Of a stretch of DNA of 64,000 nt, positions 15,262-25,416 are shown one piece after another. The notes beneath the pieces were generated by a model. It did not search any database. It had not been told where the DNA came from and was given only the letters and a program-made list of their open reading frames with translations. Location of the stretch: NCBI GenBank assembly GCA_963745955.1, contig CAVUZI010000003.1, positions 85,636 to 149,635 of the forward strand. The letters are read 5' to 3'. The DNA is from Bog-756 sp963745955 (GTDB taxonomy: Bacteria; Actinomycetota; Acidimicrobiia; Acidimicrobiales; RAAP-2). Position 1 is the first letter of the stretch. Each line of letters opens with the position of its first letter. The position numbers and the translations under genes are program-made.

Positions 15262-16368
15262 ATGCGAGGCATCGTGTACACGGGTGACGACGTGGAGGTC
15301 ACCGACCAGCTGAGTGTCGGGGACCCGGGACCCACCGAGGTCCGGGTGGCCATCGGGGCCGCCGGTGTCTGCCACAGCGACCTGTCCGTGATCAACGGGA
15401 CGATCCCATGGAAGGCGCCCTCCGTGCTCGGTCACGAGGGTGCCGGGGTGGTCGAGGCCGTCGGCTCCGAAGTGAGAGCGGTCAAGGTCGGCGACCACGT
15501 GGTGATCGCCACCCTGCAGAGCTGTGGCAACTGCCGGGCCTGCAGCACCGGCCATCCGACCTGGTGCGTGAAGACGCTCGGCAACGTGTCCCAGCCTTTC
15601 ACGTTCAAAGGCGAGCCGGCCTCCAACTTCGCCGGGACGTCGGTGTTCACCGAGTCGACCATCGTGAAGGAGGTGCAGGCGGTCAAGATCTCGAAGGACG
15701 TGCCCATGACCTCGGCCTGCCTCATCGGCTGCGGGGTCCTCACCGGCGTGGGCTCGGTGCTCAACCGGGCCAAGGTCCAGGCGGGGGAGACGGCGGCCGT
15801 CTTCGGCGTGGGCGGCGTCGGCCTCAACGTGATCCAGGGTCTCCGCCTGGCCGGCGCCAGCCGGATCATCGCCGTGGACACCCTGGCCTCCAAGGAGGGG
15901 CTGGCCCGCCAGTTCGGAGCCACTCACTTCGTCGACGCCTCGTCCACCGACACGGTGGCAGCCATCCGCGAGCTGGTCCCCCCTGGGCCGGCGCGGGTGA
16001 CCGGGGCCCTGGGCTGGACCGGTGGGGTGAACTGGTCGTTCGACTGCGTGGGCCACCCGGCCGTGCTCCGCAACGCCCTCGACGTGCTCGACTGGGGCGG
16101 CAATGCGCTGGCCATCGGCATCCCGCCCCAGGGGACGGAGGTGTCGGTGGACGTGAACGCCCTGGCCTACGTGGACCGCGGCCTGCTCGGGTGCCGCTAC
16201 GGATCAGCCCGCCCGCACCACGACATCCCCCTCATGGTCGAGCTCTACCTGTCCGGCAAGCTGATGCTCGACGAATTGGTCACCGAGGAGCGCCCCCTCG
16301 AGGGGTTCCGCGACATCGTCGAGGACATGGAGGCCGGCAAGCTGGCCCGTGGCGTCCTCACCTTCTGA
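15262..16368 (+). CDS. Zinc-dependent alcohol dehydrogenase (medium-chain)
   Basis: A 368-residue MDR-family dehydrogenase. GVCHSDLSVING and LGHEGAGVVEAVG form the catalytic zinc site; CGNCRACSTGHPTWC holds the four structural-zinc cysteines near residues 91-105; VFGVGGVGLNVIQGLRLAG is the NAD-binding loop near 178. It resembles class III/NDMA-type actinobacterial alcohol dehydrogenases. Among lipid- and steroid-degradation genes it likely oxidises a hydroxylated side-chain intermediate produced by a P450, but the substrate is not visible. Confidence 0.88.
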   Translation: MRGIVYTGDDVEVTDQLSVGDPGPTEVRVAIGAAGVCHSDLSVINGTIPWKAPSVLGHEGAGVVEAVGSEVRAVKVGDHVVIATLQSCGNCRACSTGHPTWCVKTLGNVSQPFTFKGEPASNFAGTSVFTESTIVKEVQAVKISKDVPMTSACLIGCGVLTGVGSVLNRAKVQAGETAAVFGVGGVGLNVIQGLRLAGASRIIAVDTLASKEGLARQFGATHFVDASSTDTVAAIRELVPPGPARVTGALGWTGGVNWSFDCVGHPAVLRNALDVLDWGGNALAIGIPPQGTEVSVDVNALAYVDRGLLGCRYGSARPHHDIPLMVELYLSGKLMLDELVTEERPLEGFRDIVEDMEAGKLARGVLTF

Positions 16369-16422
16369 GGGCCGGGGCGGCGCGGAGCGGGCCGCGACGG
16401 CCCTGTTACAGTCGGCACCGGT

Positions 16423-18063
16423 ATGACGGTGCGTCAGATTGCCGGCGAGTGGCAGACCGTGGTGGAGGTCCTGCGGGCCGCGGCGACGGTCAATCCCGAC
16501 ATCGAGGCGTACGTCGAGCCCGCGACCGGGGAGACCCCCCGCCGGCACCTGACCTTCGCCCAGTGGGACCGGGCCGCCGACGGGGTGGCCGGGCTGTTCG
16601 CCACCTGCGGCGTGGGCCGCGGCACGGTGGTCTGCCTGATGCTTCCCAGCTCGATCGACTACATGGTCTGTTTCGCCGCCGCCACCCGGCTGGGGGCGAT
16701 CACGTCGGGCATCAACCTCCGCCTCGGCCAACGCGAGGTCCTGTCCGTCCTCGACCGGACGAGGCCCGTGGTCACCGTGGTCGACGACGACGCCACACCG
16801 CCGGCCGGGCCGACCGGGGAGGTGCTCCGGCGGTCGGCCGTCACCGACGCCATGACGGGCCCGCCGCCGCCCCGGCTTCCCGAGCTGTCGCCGACCGATC
16901 CGGTGGCCGTGGTGTGGACGAGTGGCACCAGCGGACTCCCCAAGGGGGCGGTGTTCGACCATGACGCCCTGGCCGCGGTGGCATCCGGCACCGACGTGCT
17001 GTCCGAGCCGGGCGACCGGCGACTCTCGCCGCTCCCGTTCGCCCATGTCGGCTCCATGACCCGCACCTGGGACGAGATCGCCAACGCGGTGACCACGGTG
17101 ATCACCCCGACCCCGTGGCGGGCGGCCGACACCATCCGGGTCATCGGCGAGGAGCGGATCAGCGTGGCCCAGGGCGTCCCTACCCAGTGGGCGCTGGTCC
17201 TCGCCCACCCCGATCTCGAGGCGACGGACTTCTCCTCGCTGCGGATCGTGGGCACCGGAGCGTCCCGGGTTCCACCGGATCTGGTGGCCGCCTTGCGGGT
17301 TCGGTTCGGGGTGCCGGTGGTGGTGCGGTACACCTCGACCGAGGCGTCGCTCGGCACCGGGACCGTCCCTGGCGACCCGGACGAGGTGGTGGCCAACTCG
17401 GTGGGGCGACCGGTGCCGGGGGTCGAGCTGTCCATCGCCGATGACGACGGCCGGTCGGTGGCGTCCGGCGAGGTGGGGCGGGTCCGGCTGCGTTCGGCCG
17501 CGGTGATGCGCGGCTATTGGGGCGGACCGCCGGTCGGTCCGGGGGCCGACGGGCTGGTCTACGACAGCCATGCCACCCGAGCGGTCCTGGCCGGCGACGG
17601 CTGGTTGACCACCGGCGATTTCGGCTTCGTCGACGGCGACGGTTGCCTCCACCTGGTGGGCCGGGCCAACGAGCTCTACATCCGCGGCGGGTACAACGTG
17701 TATCCGGCCGAGGTCGAAGGGGTGCTCGGTGCCCACCCGGCCGTCGAACAGGTGGCGGTGGTGGGTGCACCCGACCCCGTACTGGGCGAGATCGGCGTCG
17801 CCTTCGTGGTTCCGGCGAGCGGCGAGCGGCTCCCGGCCGACCGGCTGCTGGCCGACCTGCGGGAGGCGGCCCGCGCCGCCCTGGCCGATTACAAGGCGCC
17901 CGACCGGCTCGTGGTGGTCGACAGCCTTCCCCTGACCTCGATGATGAAGGTAGACAAGAGGACCCTGGCCGATCGGGCCGCATCCATGGCCCCGCCGGTG
18001 GCGGTGCGGTGGAGAGCGGTGCGGACCATGGCCCTGACGGCCGACGAACGGAGTACGAGCACC
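16423..18063 (+). CDS. AMP-dependent CoA ligase, apparently fused in frame to next gene
   Basis: An ANL-superfamily ligase. VVWTSGTSGLPKGAVF is the P-loop near residue 164, VRYTSTEASLG the A5 motif, GDGWLTTGDFGFVDGDG the A7 motif, YIRGGYNVYPAEVEGVL the hinge, and the catalytic-lysine region ends LPLTSMMKVDKRTLAD near 17970. The family normally stops there, yet no stop is met in this frame before 18064, where a separate protein begins. A missed stop or single-base error near 17975-18060 is likely; I place the boundary before the ATG at 18064. Confidence 0.8.
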
Positions 18064-18904
18064 ATGACCGGTAGATCCATCCCCGCCCAGGGGGGCGTGA
18101 CCGACGATCCCATCCGCATCGGCACCATGCTGTACACCCTGGTGGAGCCGCACCGGGGCCGGGAGGTGGCCTACAACCGGTGGTACGAGCGGGACCACTT
18201 CTACGCCGGGTGCCAGATCGGCGCCTACAACTTCGCCGGGGCCCGCTTCGTGGCCACCGCCCCGCTCAAGGCCCTGCGTTACCCGGCGGGGCCCGCGGCC
18301 CTGGTCTCCGATCCGGAGACGGGCAGCTATCTCGGCCTCTACTACGTGCTCGAGGGCCACCACGACGAGTGGAACCGGTGGGCGGTCGACCAGGTCAACG
18401 TGCTCCACGCCGCGGGGCGGATGTTCACCGATCGCGACCACATCCACACCGGCCTCTACCACTTCGAATGGGAGCACCGCCGGGACGAGGACGGCGTGCC
18501 GGCGGAGCTCACCCTCGACCACCGGTTCCCGGGGATGGTCTCCGTGTTCATCGAACCCGCCGAAGGAGCCACCCCCGAGCAGGTCGGTGCCTGGTACCGG
18601 GACGAGTACCTGCCCTCGGTGCTGCCCGGGTCGGCGGTGGCCACGGTGCTGGCCTTCAGCCCACTTCCCCTCCTGGCCGACGCCCCCGGGGACGTCCCCC
18701 GCGCCGAGTCGGTGGACCGGCGCCTGCTGTTGCTCTGGTTCCTCGACGAGGCACCGGCCGCCTCGTGGGACACGGTCTTCGCCCACCAGGCCGAGGCCCT
18801 CGCCGGGTCGGGCCTCGGCCGGGTGCAGTGGGCCTCGCCCGTTCATCGGCACCGTCCCGGGCACCGACACCTACACCGACCAGCTGTGGTCGACGACGGC
18901 CTGA
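18064..18904 (+). CDS. Uncharacterised EthD-like protein, with frameshift
   Basis: A protein of about 279 residues with two similar halves, each beginning with a dimeric alpha-beta-barrel-like segment: IRIGTMLYTLVEPHRGREVAYNRWYERDHFY and, later, FPGMVSVFIEPAEGATPEQVGAWYRDEYL. This suggests an internally duplicated EthD/ABM-type fold. The conserved end SPFIGTVPGTDTYTDQLW is reached only by removing one base in the ccc run near 18838-18841. With that correction the stop at 18902-18904 overlaps the next ATG (TGATG), which supports the correction. I know no function; the gene occurs among CoA ligases, SDR and P450. Confidence 0.7.
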
Positions 18905-20518
18905 TGCCCGACTTCATCGAGGAGCTCGACCGGCGCACCGCGGCCCGGGGCTGGGTCGGGGCGCCCACCCTGTGGGGGCTGATCGAGCGCCGGGCCGCGG
19001 CCACCCCCGACGCCGTGCTGGCCCACGAGGACACCGGCAAGGAGCTCACCTTCGCCGGGTACCGGGACGCCTGCCTGCGGGCGGCCGCCGGCCTCTTCAA
19101 CGACTACGGGGTCACCAGGGACACCAGCGTGAGCTGGGAGCTGCCCACCTGGAACGAGTCGCTGGTGCTGGTCGGCGCCCTGGCCCGCCTCGGAGCCCGC
19201 CAGAATCCCCTCATCCCCATCTACCGGACCCGCGAGGTGGGCTTCATCACCGCCCAGAGCGAGGCCTCGCTGCTCATCGTGCCCACCATCTACCGGGATT
19301 TCGACTACGAGGCCATGGCCCTCGAGATCGCCGGCACCCGGCACGGACTGTCGGTGCTGGTGGTCGACCGCGACCTGCCCGACGGGGACCCCGCCGACCT
19401 GCCCGAGGTGGAGGCACCCCCGCCCACGGCGGCCGACGCGCCCATCCGCTGGCTCTTCTACACCTCGGGCACGACCGCCGACCCCAAGGGGGCCCAGCAC
19501 TCGGATCTGACGGTGATGGCGTCGGCGCTGGCCATGTCCGAATGCCTCGACATCGGACCCGACGACGTCTCCGGTCTGGTGTTCCCCTTCACCCACATCG
19601 GCGGGATCGGATGGCTGATCGCCGCGCTGTTCACCGGATGCCGCCTCCTCATCACCGAGTCCTTCAACGCGGTGGCCACACCCGCCTACCTGGCTGCCAA
19701 CCAGGTGACGCTGGCCGGGTCGGGGACCACGTTCCACCTGGCCTACCTCGAGGCACAGCGGGCGGCCGGCGGGAGCTCCATCTTCCCCCACATCCGCTCC
19801 TACCCCGGTGGTGGCGCCCCCAAGCCGCCGCAGCTCCACTACGACCTGAAGCGCGAGATCGGCGGGGTGGGCATCGTCTCGGGCTACGGCCTCACCGAGG
19901 CCCCCATCGTGGTCATGGCCACCACCGAGGACCCCGACCAGAAGCTGGCCGACACCGAGGGCCGGCCCACTCCCGGGGTCGAGCTCATCGTGGTCGGCCT
20001 CGACGGCGAGCGGGCCGGAGCCGGGCCAGGAGGGGGAGATCCGGTTGAAGGGGCCCCAGGTCATCCGCGGCTACCTCGACGCCTCTCTCGACGCCGAGGC
20101 CTTCGACGACGACGGGTACTTCCGGAGCGGCGATCTCGGGATCGTCGACCGGGACGGCTACGTGACCATCACCGGGCGGCTGAAGGACGTGATCATCCGG
20201 CACGGCGAGAACATCTCGGCCAAGGAGGTGGAGGACCTCCTCTACGCCCACCCGGCCGTGGCCGATGTGGCCGTCATCGGGCTCCCCGACCCGAAGACCG
20301 GTGAGCGGGCCTGCGCCGTGGTGGCGCTCAAGGAGGGGGCCACGTTCTCCTTCGACGACATGACCGGGTACCTGAGGAGCAGCGGGCTCCGGGTGCAGGC
20401 CATCCCCGAGCAGCTCGAGCTGGTGGCGTCGGTGCCGCGCAATCCGGCCGGGAAGATCCTGAAGCACGCACTGCGCGAGACCTACTCGCCTTCGCCATCG
20501 AACAAGGGGGGCTCATGA
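18904..20518 (+). CDS. AMP-dependent CoA ligase, with frameshift
   Basis: A third ANL-superfamily ligase of about 537 residues. IRWLFYTSGTTADPKGAQHSD is the P-loop, GYGLTEAPIVVMAT the A5 motif, and, after a one-base shift near 20026 (gggccagg), EGEIRLKGPQVIRGY continues the C-terminal domain with DGYFRSGDLGIVDRDGYVTI, IIRHGENISAKEVEDLL and PRNPAGKILKHAL. The P-loop lysine and catalytic lysine are both present. The ATG overlaps the previous stop and the TGA overlaps the next ATG. The function is CoA activation of a carboxylic acid; the substrate is unknown. Confidence 0.82.
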
Positions 20519-21345
20519 GTCCGATCCAGCGGGTCACACTGGGCCAGGGGGGCGCGGAGCACGACGCCGCCGACGCGGCCATCAGCTCGCACACCGGCCG
20601 CCGCTTCGAGGACAAGGTCGCCCTGGTGACCGGGGCCGGCTCCGGCATCGGGCGGGCGGTGGCCCGCCGGTTGGCCCGCGAAGGGGCCCGGGTGGCCGCC
20701 CTCGACGTGGCCGTCGACAACCTGGTCGCCACCGTCGACGCCATCGCCGCGGCCGGGGGCACGGCCACCGCCTACCGGTGCGACGTCACCTCCGAGTCGT
20801 CGGTGGCCGAGGCGGTGGAGTCGACCGCCGCCGCCCTCGGACCTCCGAGCGTGGTGTGCAACGTGGCCGGCATCGGCGGCTTCTACAACACGGCGGACAT
20901 GCCGCTCGACCGCTGGGAGCAGATCCTGGCCGTCAACCTGACCGGCCCGTTCCTGGTCTGCCGGGCCACCCTTCCCCACCTGCTGGAGGGCGGGGGATCG
21001 ATCGTGAACGTGGCCTCCAACACCGCGCTGATGGGGCAGTCGTACTCGGCTGCCTACTGTGCCTCCAAGGCCGGCCTCCTCATGTTCTCGAAGGCCCTGG
21101 CGGCCGAGTACCTGTCCCGAGGGGTGCGGGTGAACGTGGTGGCTCCCGGAGGGGTCGACACCCCGCTGATCGGCACCTTCGAGCTGCCGGAAGGTGCCGA
21201 CGTCAAGGAGCTGACCAAGATCATGACGCCGATGGGGTTCTCCACTCCTGCCGAGATCGCCGCCTCGGTGGCCTTCATCGCCTCGGACGAGTCGTCGTAC
21301 ACCACGGGTGCCGTCCTCTCGGTCGACGGTGGGCTGACCATCTGA
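20515..21345 (+). CDS. SDR family NAD(P)-dependent oxidoreductase
   Basis: A 276-residue classical short-chain dehydrogenase. VALVTGAGSGIGRAVARRLA gives TGxxxGIG near residue 40, NVAGIGG near 118, the catalytic Ser in IVNVASN, YCASKAG as YxxxK near 181, and SVDGGLTI at the end. A non-conserved 30-residue N-terminal extension precedes the domain. It is coupled to the upstream ligase by ATGA, consistent with a step in the same beta-oxidation-like route. Confidence 0.87.
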   Translation: MSPIQRVTLGQGGAEHDAADAAISSHTGRRFEDKVALVTGAGSGIGRAVARRLAREGARVAALDVAVDNLVATVDAIAAAGGTATAYRCDVTSESSVAEAVESTAAALGPPSVVCNVAGIGGFYNTADMPLDRWEQILAVNLTGPFLVCRATLPHLLEGGGSIVNVASNTALMGQSYSAAYCASKAGLLMFSKALAAEYLSRGVRVNVVAPGGVDTPLIGTFELPEGADVKELTKIMTPMGFSTPAEIAASVAFIASDESSYTTGAVLSVDGGLTI

Positions 21346-21465
21346 GGCAGAAGGGACCACGCCGACGGGCCGGGCCCGGGCGGGTGGGAGCCGCCCGATG
21401 GGCCGCGTGTCAAGATGGACCCGATCGCCGGCGCCCGATGGATCGGGCTCGGCTCGAGGAGCACA

Positions 21466-22668
21466 ATGTCCGAACTACCCCCGGTGACCCACTGGGACAC
21501 CGACTTCGACGTGTTGGACCCGGCCTACGTGGCCGAGCCGTTCGGCATCTGGGACGAGTTGCGCCGGACCTGTCCGGTGGCCCACACCGACCGCCGGGGC
21601 AGCACCTGGCTGCCCACCCGGTACCAGGACGTGGTCGACCTGGCCCACGACATCGGCCATTTCAGCTCGACGGAGATCACGGTGATCCCCTTCGCCGGCG
21701 AGCCGGCCGACGAGCCGGTGCTCGAGTACGGGGTGCCCCCGATCTCCGCCGATCCGCCGCTGCACACCTGGACCCGGCGGCTCCTCCTGCCGTGGTTCTC
21801 CCACCGGAGGGTGGAGGGGTACGAGCCGATGACCCGCAAGCTGTGCGCGGAGCTGGTCGAGGGCTTCGTCATATCGGGATCGGCCGACGCGGCCGGCGAC
21901 TACGCGCAGCAGATCCCGGTGCGGGTGATCGCCTCCATCCTCGGGGTGCCGAGCTCACTGTCGGACACCTTCACCGGCTGGGTGCGCGACGTCCTCGAGT
22001 TCGCCGACCAACCCGAGCTCCGCCGGCGCGGCGTCGAGGGGCTCATCGGGTTCTTCGTCGAGGAGGTGGCCCGACGGAAGCGTGATCCCGGCGACGACCT
22101 GTTGAGCGAACTGCTGCACAGTGAAGTCGACGGGGCGCCGGTGGAGGAGAGCGTGGTGCTCGGGGTGGCCGCCCTCGTGCTCATCGCCGGGGTCGACACC
22201 ACCTGGAGCGCCATCGGGTCCTCGCTCTGGCACCTGGCCACCCATCCCGATGACCGTCGGCGGATGGTGTCCGAACCGGAGGTCATGCCCCTGGCCGTCG
22301 AAGAGCTCCTGCGGGCGTACTCGCCGGTGACCATGGCCCGTGTGGTGACCGAGGACATCGAGTTCCGGGGCTGCCCGATGAAGGCCGGTGACAAGGTGCT
22401 GATGAACTTCCCGGCGGCCAACCGCGACCCGGAGGCGTTCGAAGACCCCGACCACGTGGTCCTCGACCGTCAGCTCAACCGCCACGTGGCCTTCGGTTCG
22501 GGTATCCACCGGTGCGCGGGCTCTAATCTGGCCCGTATGGAGCTGCGGGTGGCACTGGAGGAGTGGTTGGGGCACATCCCCGAATTCAGGTTGGCCGACA
22601 GCGCCGAGGTGACCTGGGCCGGCGGCCAGGTCCGGGGGCCACGTCGGCTGCCGGTGGTGTTCCCATGA
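21466..22668 (+). CDS. Cytochrome P450
   Basis: A 400-residue bacterial class I P450. ALVLIAGVDTTWSAIGSS is the I-helix oxygen-activation motif near residue 245, VEELLRAY the ExxR motif, and FGSGIHRCAGSNLARMEL the heme-binding loop with ligand Cys near 350. I chose the ATG at 21466 (MSELPPVTHW), since the upstream in-frame extension is not conserved. It overlaps its ferredoxin gene by ATGA. It does not obviously match CYP125 or CYP142, so the substrate (terpenoid, steroid or fatty acid) is open. Confidence 0.92.
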   Translation: MSELPPVTHWDTDFDVLDPAYVAEPFGIWDELRRTCPVAHTDRRGSTWLPTRYQDVVDLAHDIGHFSSTEITVIPFAGEPADEPVLEYGVPPISADPPLHTWTRRLLLPWFSHRRVEGYEPMTRKLCAELVEGFVISGSADAAGDYAQQIPVRVIASILGVPSSLSDTFTGWVRDVLEFADQPELRRRGVEGLIGFFVEEVARRKRDPGDDLLSELLHSEVDGAPVEESVVLGVAALVLIAGVDTTWSAIGSSLWHLATHPDDRRRMVSEPEVMPLAVEELLRAYSPVTMARVVTEDIEFRGCPMKAGDKVLMNFPAANRDPEAFEDPDHVVLDRQLNRHVAFGSGIHRCAGSNLARMELRVALEEWLGHIPEFRLADSAEVTWAGGQVRGPRRLPVVFP

Positions 22669-22862
22669 GGATCCGGGTCGATCCGGAGAAGTGCCAGGGC
22701 CACGCCCGCTGCTACGGACTGGCTCCGCAGCTCTTCGACGTGGACGATTACGGGCTGTCCACCGTGGTGGGTGACGGCACGGTGCCAGCGGATCTCGAGG
22801 ACAAGGCGCGCCTGGCCATCGCCAACTGCCCCGAGTACGCCATCGACGAGATCCCGGACTGA
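22665..22862 (+). CDS. [3Fe-4S] ferredoxin
   Basis: A 65-residue ferredoxin. CQGHARC (C10, C16) and CPEYAI (C55) give the three cysteines, with a histidine replacing the fourth ligand, the hallmark of P450-partner [3Fe-4S] ferredoxins. Translational coupling to the P450 gene identifies it as the electron donor. No ferredoxin reductase gene lies in the window. Confidence 0.92.
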   Translation: MRIRVDPEKCQGHARCYGLAPQLFDVDDYGLSTVVGDGTVPADLEDKARLAIANCPEYAIDEIPD

Positions 22863-22968
22863 GGGATCCCGCCGGGGCCGAGTTCAGGCGTCACCGGCCG
22901 GCGTCACCCATGGTAATTTTCCGGCCCGAGCGCGGGCAACGGAGACCGGCGACGACGGGAGGCGGAAG

Positions 22969-23622
22969 ATGACGACACTTGGCCAGTTCAACACCCAGAC
23001 CTCGGACATGATCGCGGTCCACCAGGCGCTCCTCGGATCCCTGGACGCGGCGCCGGACCTCGTCGGCAAGGCCGGCGCCGATCCCGGTCGGGTCGAGATC
23101 ATCGCGTCGTTCTACGACAACGTTCTCGAGTTCCTGCACGTCCATCACGCCGGCGAGGACGAGATGATCTACCCGCTGTTGGAGGAGCGGTGCGCGCACG
23201 AGAAGGCGCTGCTCGAGCGGATCGACGATCAGCACAAGTTGCTCTATGAACCGATGGAGGCGGCCTGGGCCGCCATCGGCGCCTGGCGCGCCAGCCCCTC
23301 GGCCGACGCAGGTCAGGCGGTCGTCGACGCGATCTCGACCGTCGACACCACGCTGCGTCCCCACCTGAAGGAGGAAGAGGACACCGTGCTGCCCATCGCC
23401 TCGGCGTGGATGAGCCCCGAGGAGTGGTCCCAGCTCCCCGGTCACGCCCTGCAGTCGTTTCGGGGGGACAAGCCGTGGCTGGCGCTCGGCCTGGTTCGGG
23501 AGAGCCTCACGCCGGAGCAACGGGACGGAATGCTGGCCGGAATGCCGCCGCCCCTCCAATCGCTGTGGACCGACGAGTGGGAGCCGGCGTTCGACGCCTT
23601 CATCACCGAGGTCCGTCGATAG
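22969..23622 (+). CDS. Hemerythrin HHE-domain protein
   Basis: A 217-residue protein with an HHE cation-binding four-helix domain: MIAVHQALLGSL, FLHVHHAGEDEMIYPLLEE, RIDDQHKLLYEP and LRPHLKEEEDTVLPIA supply histidines and glutamates for a di-iron site. The C-terminal part (WMSPEEWSQLPGHAL) is common in actinobacterial members. It may bind oxygen or react with NO; targets are unknown. The ATG is preceded by GGAGGCGGAAG. The C-terminus (ITEVRR) is not an encapsulin signal. Confidence 0.82.
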   Translation: MTTLGQFNTQTSDMIAVHQALLGSLDAAPDLVGKAGADPGRVEIIASFYDNVLEFLHVHHAGEDEMIYPLLEERCAHEKALLERIDDQHKLLYEPMEAAWAAIGAWRASPSADAGQAVVDAISTVDTTLRPHLKEEEDTVLPIASAWMSPEEWSQLPGHALQSFRGDKPWLALGLVRESLTPEQRDGMLAGMPPPLQSLWTDEWEPAFDAFITEVRR

Positions 23623-23681
23623 CGCCGGCCAGGGCGGCCCGACGCCGGAGTAGCGCCGGCCAGGAAGGTCCGACGCCGGAG
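23620..23681. repeat. 31-bp tandem duplication at the hemerythrin stop
   Basis: Two copies of a 31-bp unit (23620-23650 and 23651-23681, four mismatches) begin exactly at the TAG stop codon (tagcgccggccagg). Confidence 0.85.
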
Positions 23682-23755
23682 TCGAGAGGACCTGTCAGGG
23701 TGCCGCAGGTGTGCCATGTTCAGTTTTCCAAATTGGCCTAATTATCGGCTGTAGG

Positions 23756-25416
23756 GTAACTATTCAGCCCCTGACCGGAGGGTCCCCCACCTGGGCAGAC
23801 AACGCGCGTACCGTGGGGAATTCCGACCCAGGACCCTCCCTCTGAGCCCTCCGGGGCGCCCCCCTACGCCGAGTTGGTGGCCCTGAACGGCGAGCTGAGG
23901 TCCGCCCTGGTCGACCAGGCCGATCGGTTGGCCACCCTCGAAGCCACGGTGCTGGCCCTGACGGCGGACAATGCTCGGCTGCGATCCCGTCTGAGCACGA
24001 ACTCGCGGAATTCGTCGAAGCCTCCCTCGAGCGACGGCTACGCCAAACCCGCGCCCAAGTCCCGCCGGGTCCGCTCGGGGAAGAAGCCTGGGAAACAGCC
24101 GGGCGACCCCGGCAAACACCTGGCCCAGGTGGCAGACCCTGACCTGGTTGTGGACCACCATCCGGACCACTGTGGTGAATGCGGTGGAAGTTTGGCCTCC
24201 GCCCCGGTGACCAAGGTCATCACCCGCCAGGTCTTCGATCTGCCCCCGGTGGTGGCCCTGGTCACCGAGCATCGCTGCGAGCGTCGCCGCTGTCGCTGTG
24301 GAGCCGAGACCGCCGCCCCGTTCCCGGCTCCGGCCACCGGCCCGGCCTGTTACGGGCCCAACCTCCGGGCCCTGATCTGCTACCTGGTGGTCCGCCAGCA
24401 CCTCCCCATCAAGCGGGTGGCCGAACTGATGCGGGACGCCTACGGGATCCCGGTGTCGACCGGGATCATCGTGGCCATGGTCAGTGAGGGGGCGGAGCGC
24501 CTGGAGGACTTCTTGTCCTCGCTCCGGGACCAGTTGCGCTCGGCCGACGTCGTCCATGCCGACGAGACCGGCCTGCGGGTGGCCGCCTCGTTGCACTGGG
24601 TCCACTCCGTCTCGACCCAGGACTCGACCTTGTACCACCTCGATGCGAGACGGGGCCCGACCGCCATCGAGGCCATGGACATCCTCGCCCACCTGCGGGG
24701 GGTGGTGGTCCATGACGGCTGGCTCCCCTATCGCACCTTTGCCCACCACGATGAGGTGGAGCATGCCTTGTGCAACGCCCACCACCTCCGAGAGCTCGAC
24801 GCCGTGAAGGACACCAAAGGCCAGGAGTGGGCCCGTGACATGGTGGCCTTCTTGGCCGATACCTGGCACCGGGTCCAAGTGGCCAAAGCGGACGGTGCCA
24901 CCTCGTTCGGCCCCGATGAGCTGGCCTCGTTGCGGGCCGCCTTCTTCCGCATCCTCGAGGCCGGCCACGCGGCCAATCCGCTGGACGACCCCGAGCCCAC
25001 TCCGGCGGACTTGCTGATGACCCGGAGCAGGCCCAGACGCTCACCTGCGGGCAACATCGTCCGACGCTTTGACAAGTTCCCAGCCGACGTCCTCCGCTTC
25101 GCCACCGACTTCAGGGTTCCCTTCGACAACAACGAAGCCGAGCGACAAGTGAGGATGGTCAAGGTCCAACAGAAGATCTCGGGCGGGTTCCGGACCACCA
25201 GCGGCGCTACCTCCTGGCTGGCGCTGCGAAGCTATCTCGCCACGGTGATGAAGCAGGGCCAGAGCCCTCTCGACGCCCTCCGGCGCCTGGCGCTCGGCGA
25301 CCCCTGGATGCCGGCCATCAATGGCAGCGGCTAAGCCCACACTGCCCGGATGCCGACCCCACCACACGCCCTTCAGTGGGGCGACTACCTGCCCTGGTCA
25401 GGGGCTGAATAGTTAC
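23756..25416 (+). mobile_element. Complete IS66-family insertion sequence (1661 bp)
   Basis: Perfect terminal inverted repeats of 21 bp begin at 23756 (gtaactattcagcccctgac) and end at 25416 with its complement. The 8-bp direct repeat gctgtagg flanks the element at 23748-23755 and 25417-25424. GTAA ends and an 8-bp duplication are characteristic of IS66. Only the transposase gene is present, with no TnpA or TnpB helpers, as in the ISBst12 subgroup. Intact ends, duplication and ORF suggest recent insertion. Confidence 0.95.
23874..25334 (+). CDS. IS66 family transposase
   Basis: A 486-residue transposase, probably starting at TTG (23874). A leucine-rich coiled coil (residues 1-45) leads into LSTNSRNSSKPPSSDG, the IS66 N-terminal motif, then the zinc-binding CGECGG and CRCG. 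The DDE core follows: VVHADETGLRV, VVHDGWLPYR, HALCNAHHLREL, and PFDNNEAERQVRMVKVQQKISGG with the last catalytic glutamate. C-terminal SYLATVMKQGQSPLDALRRL completes the IS66 C-terminal domain. No frame disruption is seen, so it should be active. Confidence 0.95.
   Translation: MVALNGELRSALVDQADRLATLEATVLALTADNARLRSRLSTNSRNSSKPPSSDGYAKPAPKSRRVRSGKKPGKQPGDPGKHLAQVADPDLVVDHHPDHCGECGGSLASAPVTKVITRQVFDLPPVVALVTEHRCERRRCRCGAETAAPFPAPATGPACYGPNLRALICYLVVRQHLPIKRVAELMRDAYGIPVSTGIIVAMVSEGAERLEDFLSSLRDQLRSADVVHADETGLRVAASLHWVHSVSTQDSTLYHLDARRGPTAIEAMDILAHLRGVVVHDGWLPYRTFAHHDEVEHALCNAHHLRELDAVKDTKGQEWARDMVAFLADTWHRVQVAKADGATSFGPDELASLRAAFFRILEAGHAANPLDDPEPTPADLLMTRSRPRRSPAGNIVRRFDKFPADVLRFATDFRVPFDNNEAERQVRMVKVQQKISGGFRTTSGATSWLALRSYLATVMKQGQSPLDALRRLALGDPWMPAINGSG

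Noticed and set aside
16204..18870. An 888-codon minus-strand open frame
   Set aside because: Shadow of the CoA ligase and EthD-like genes; composition is typical of antisense GC-rich frames (HRGH, GPGG) with no domain.
16423..20304. A 1293-residue multi-domain ligase-barrel-ligase megaenzyme
   Set aside because: The continuous frame depends on a missing stop near 18000 and two frameshifts. Correcting them gives three normal genes with exact TGATG and ATGA overlaps.
22969..23622. Hemerythrin-domain protein as a second encapsulin cargo
   Set aside because: Hemerythrins are known cargos, but this one ends ITEVRR without an LGIGxL-type peptide and is far from the shell gene.
23756..25416. IS66 passenger or helper genes (tnpA/tnpB)
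   Set aside because: Only about 118 bp precede and 82 bp follow the transposase inside the inverted repeats, too short for the helpers.
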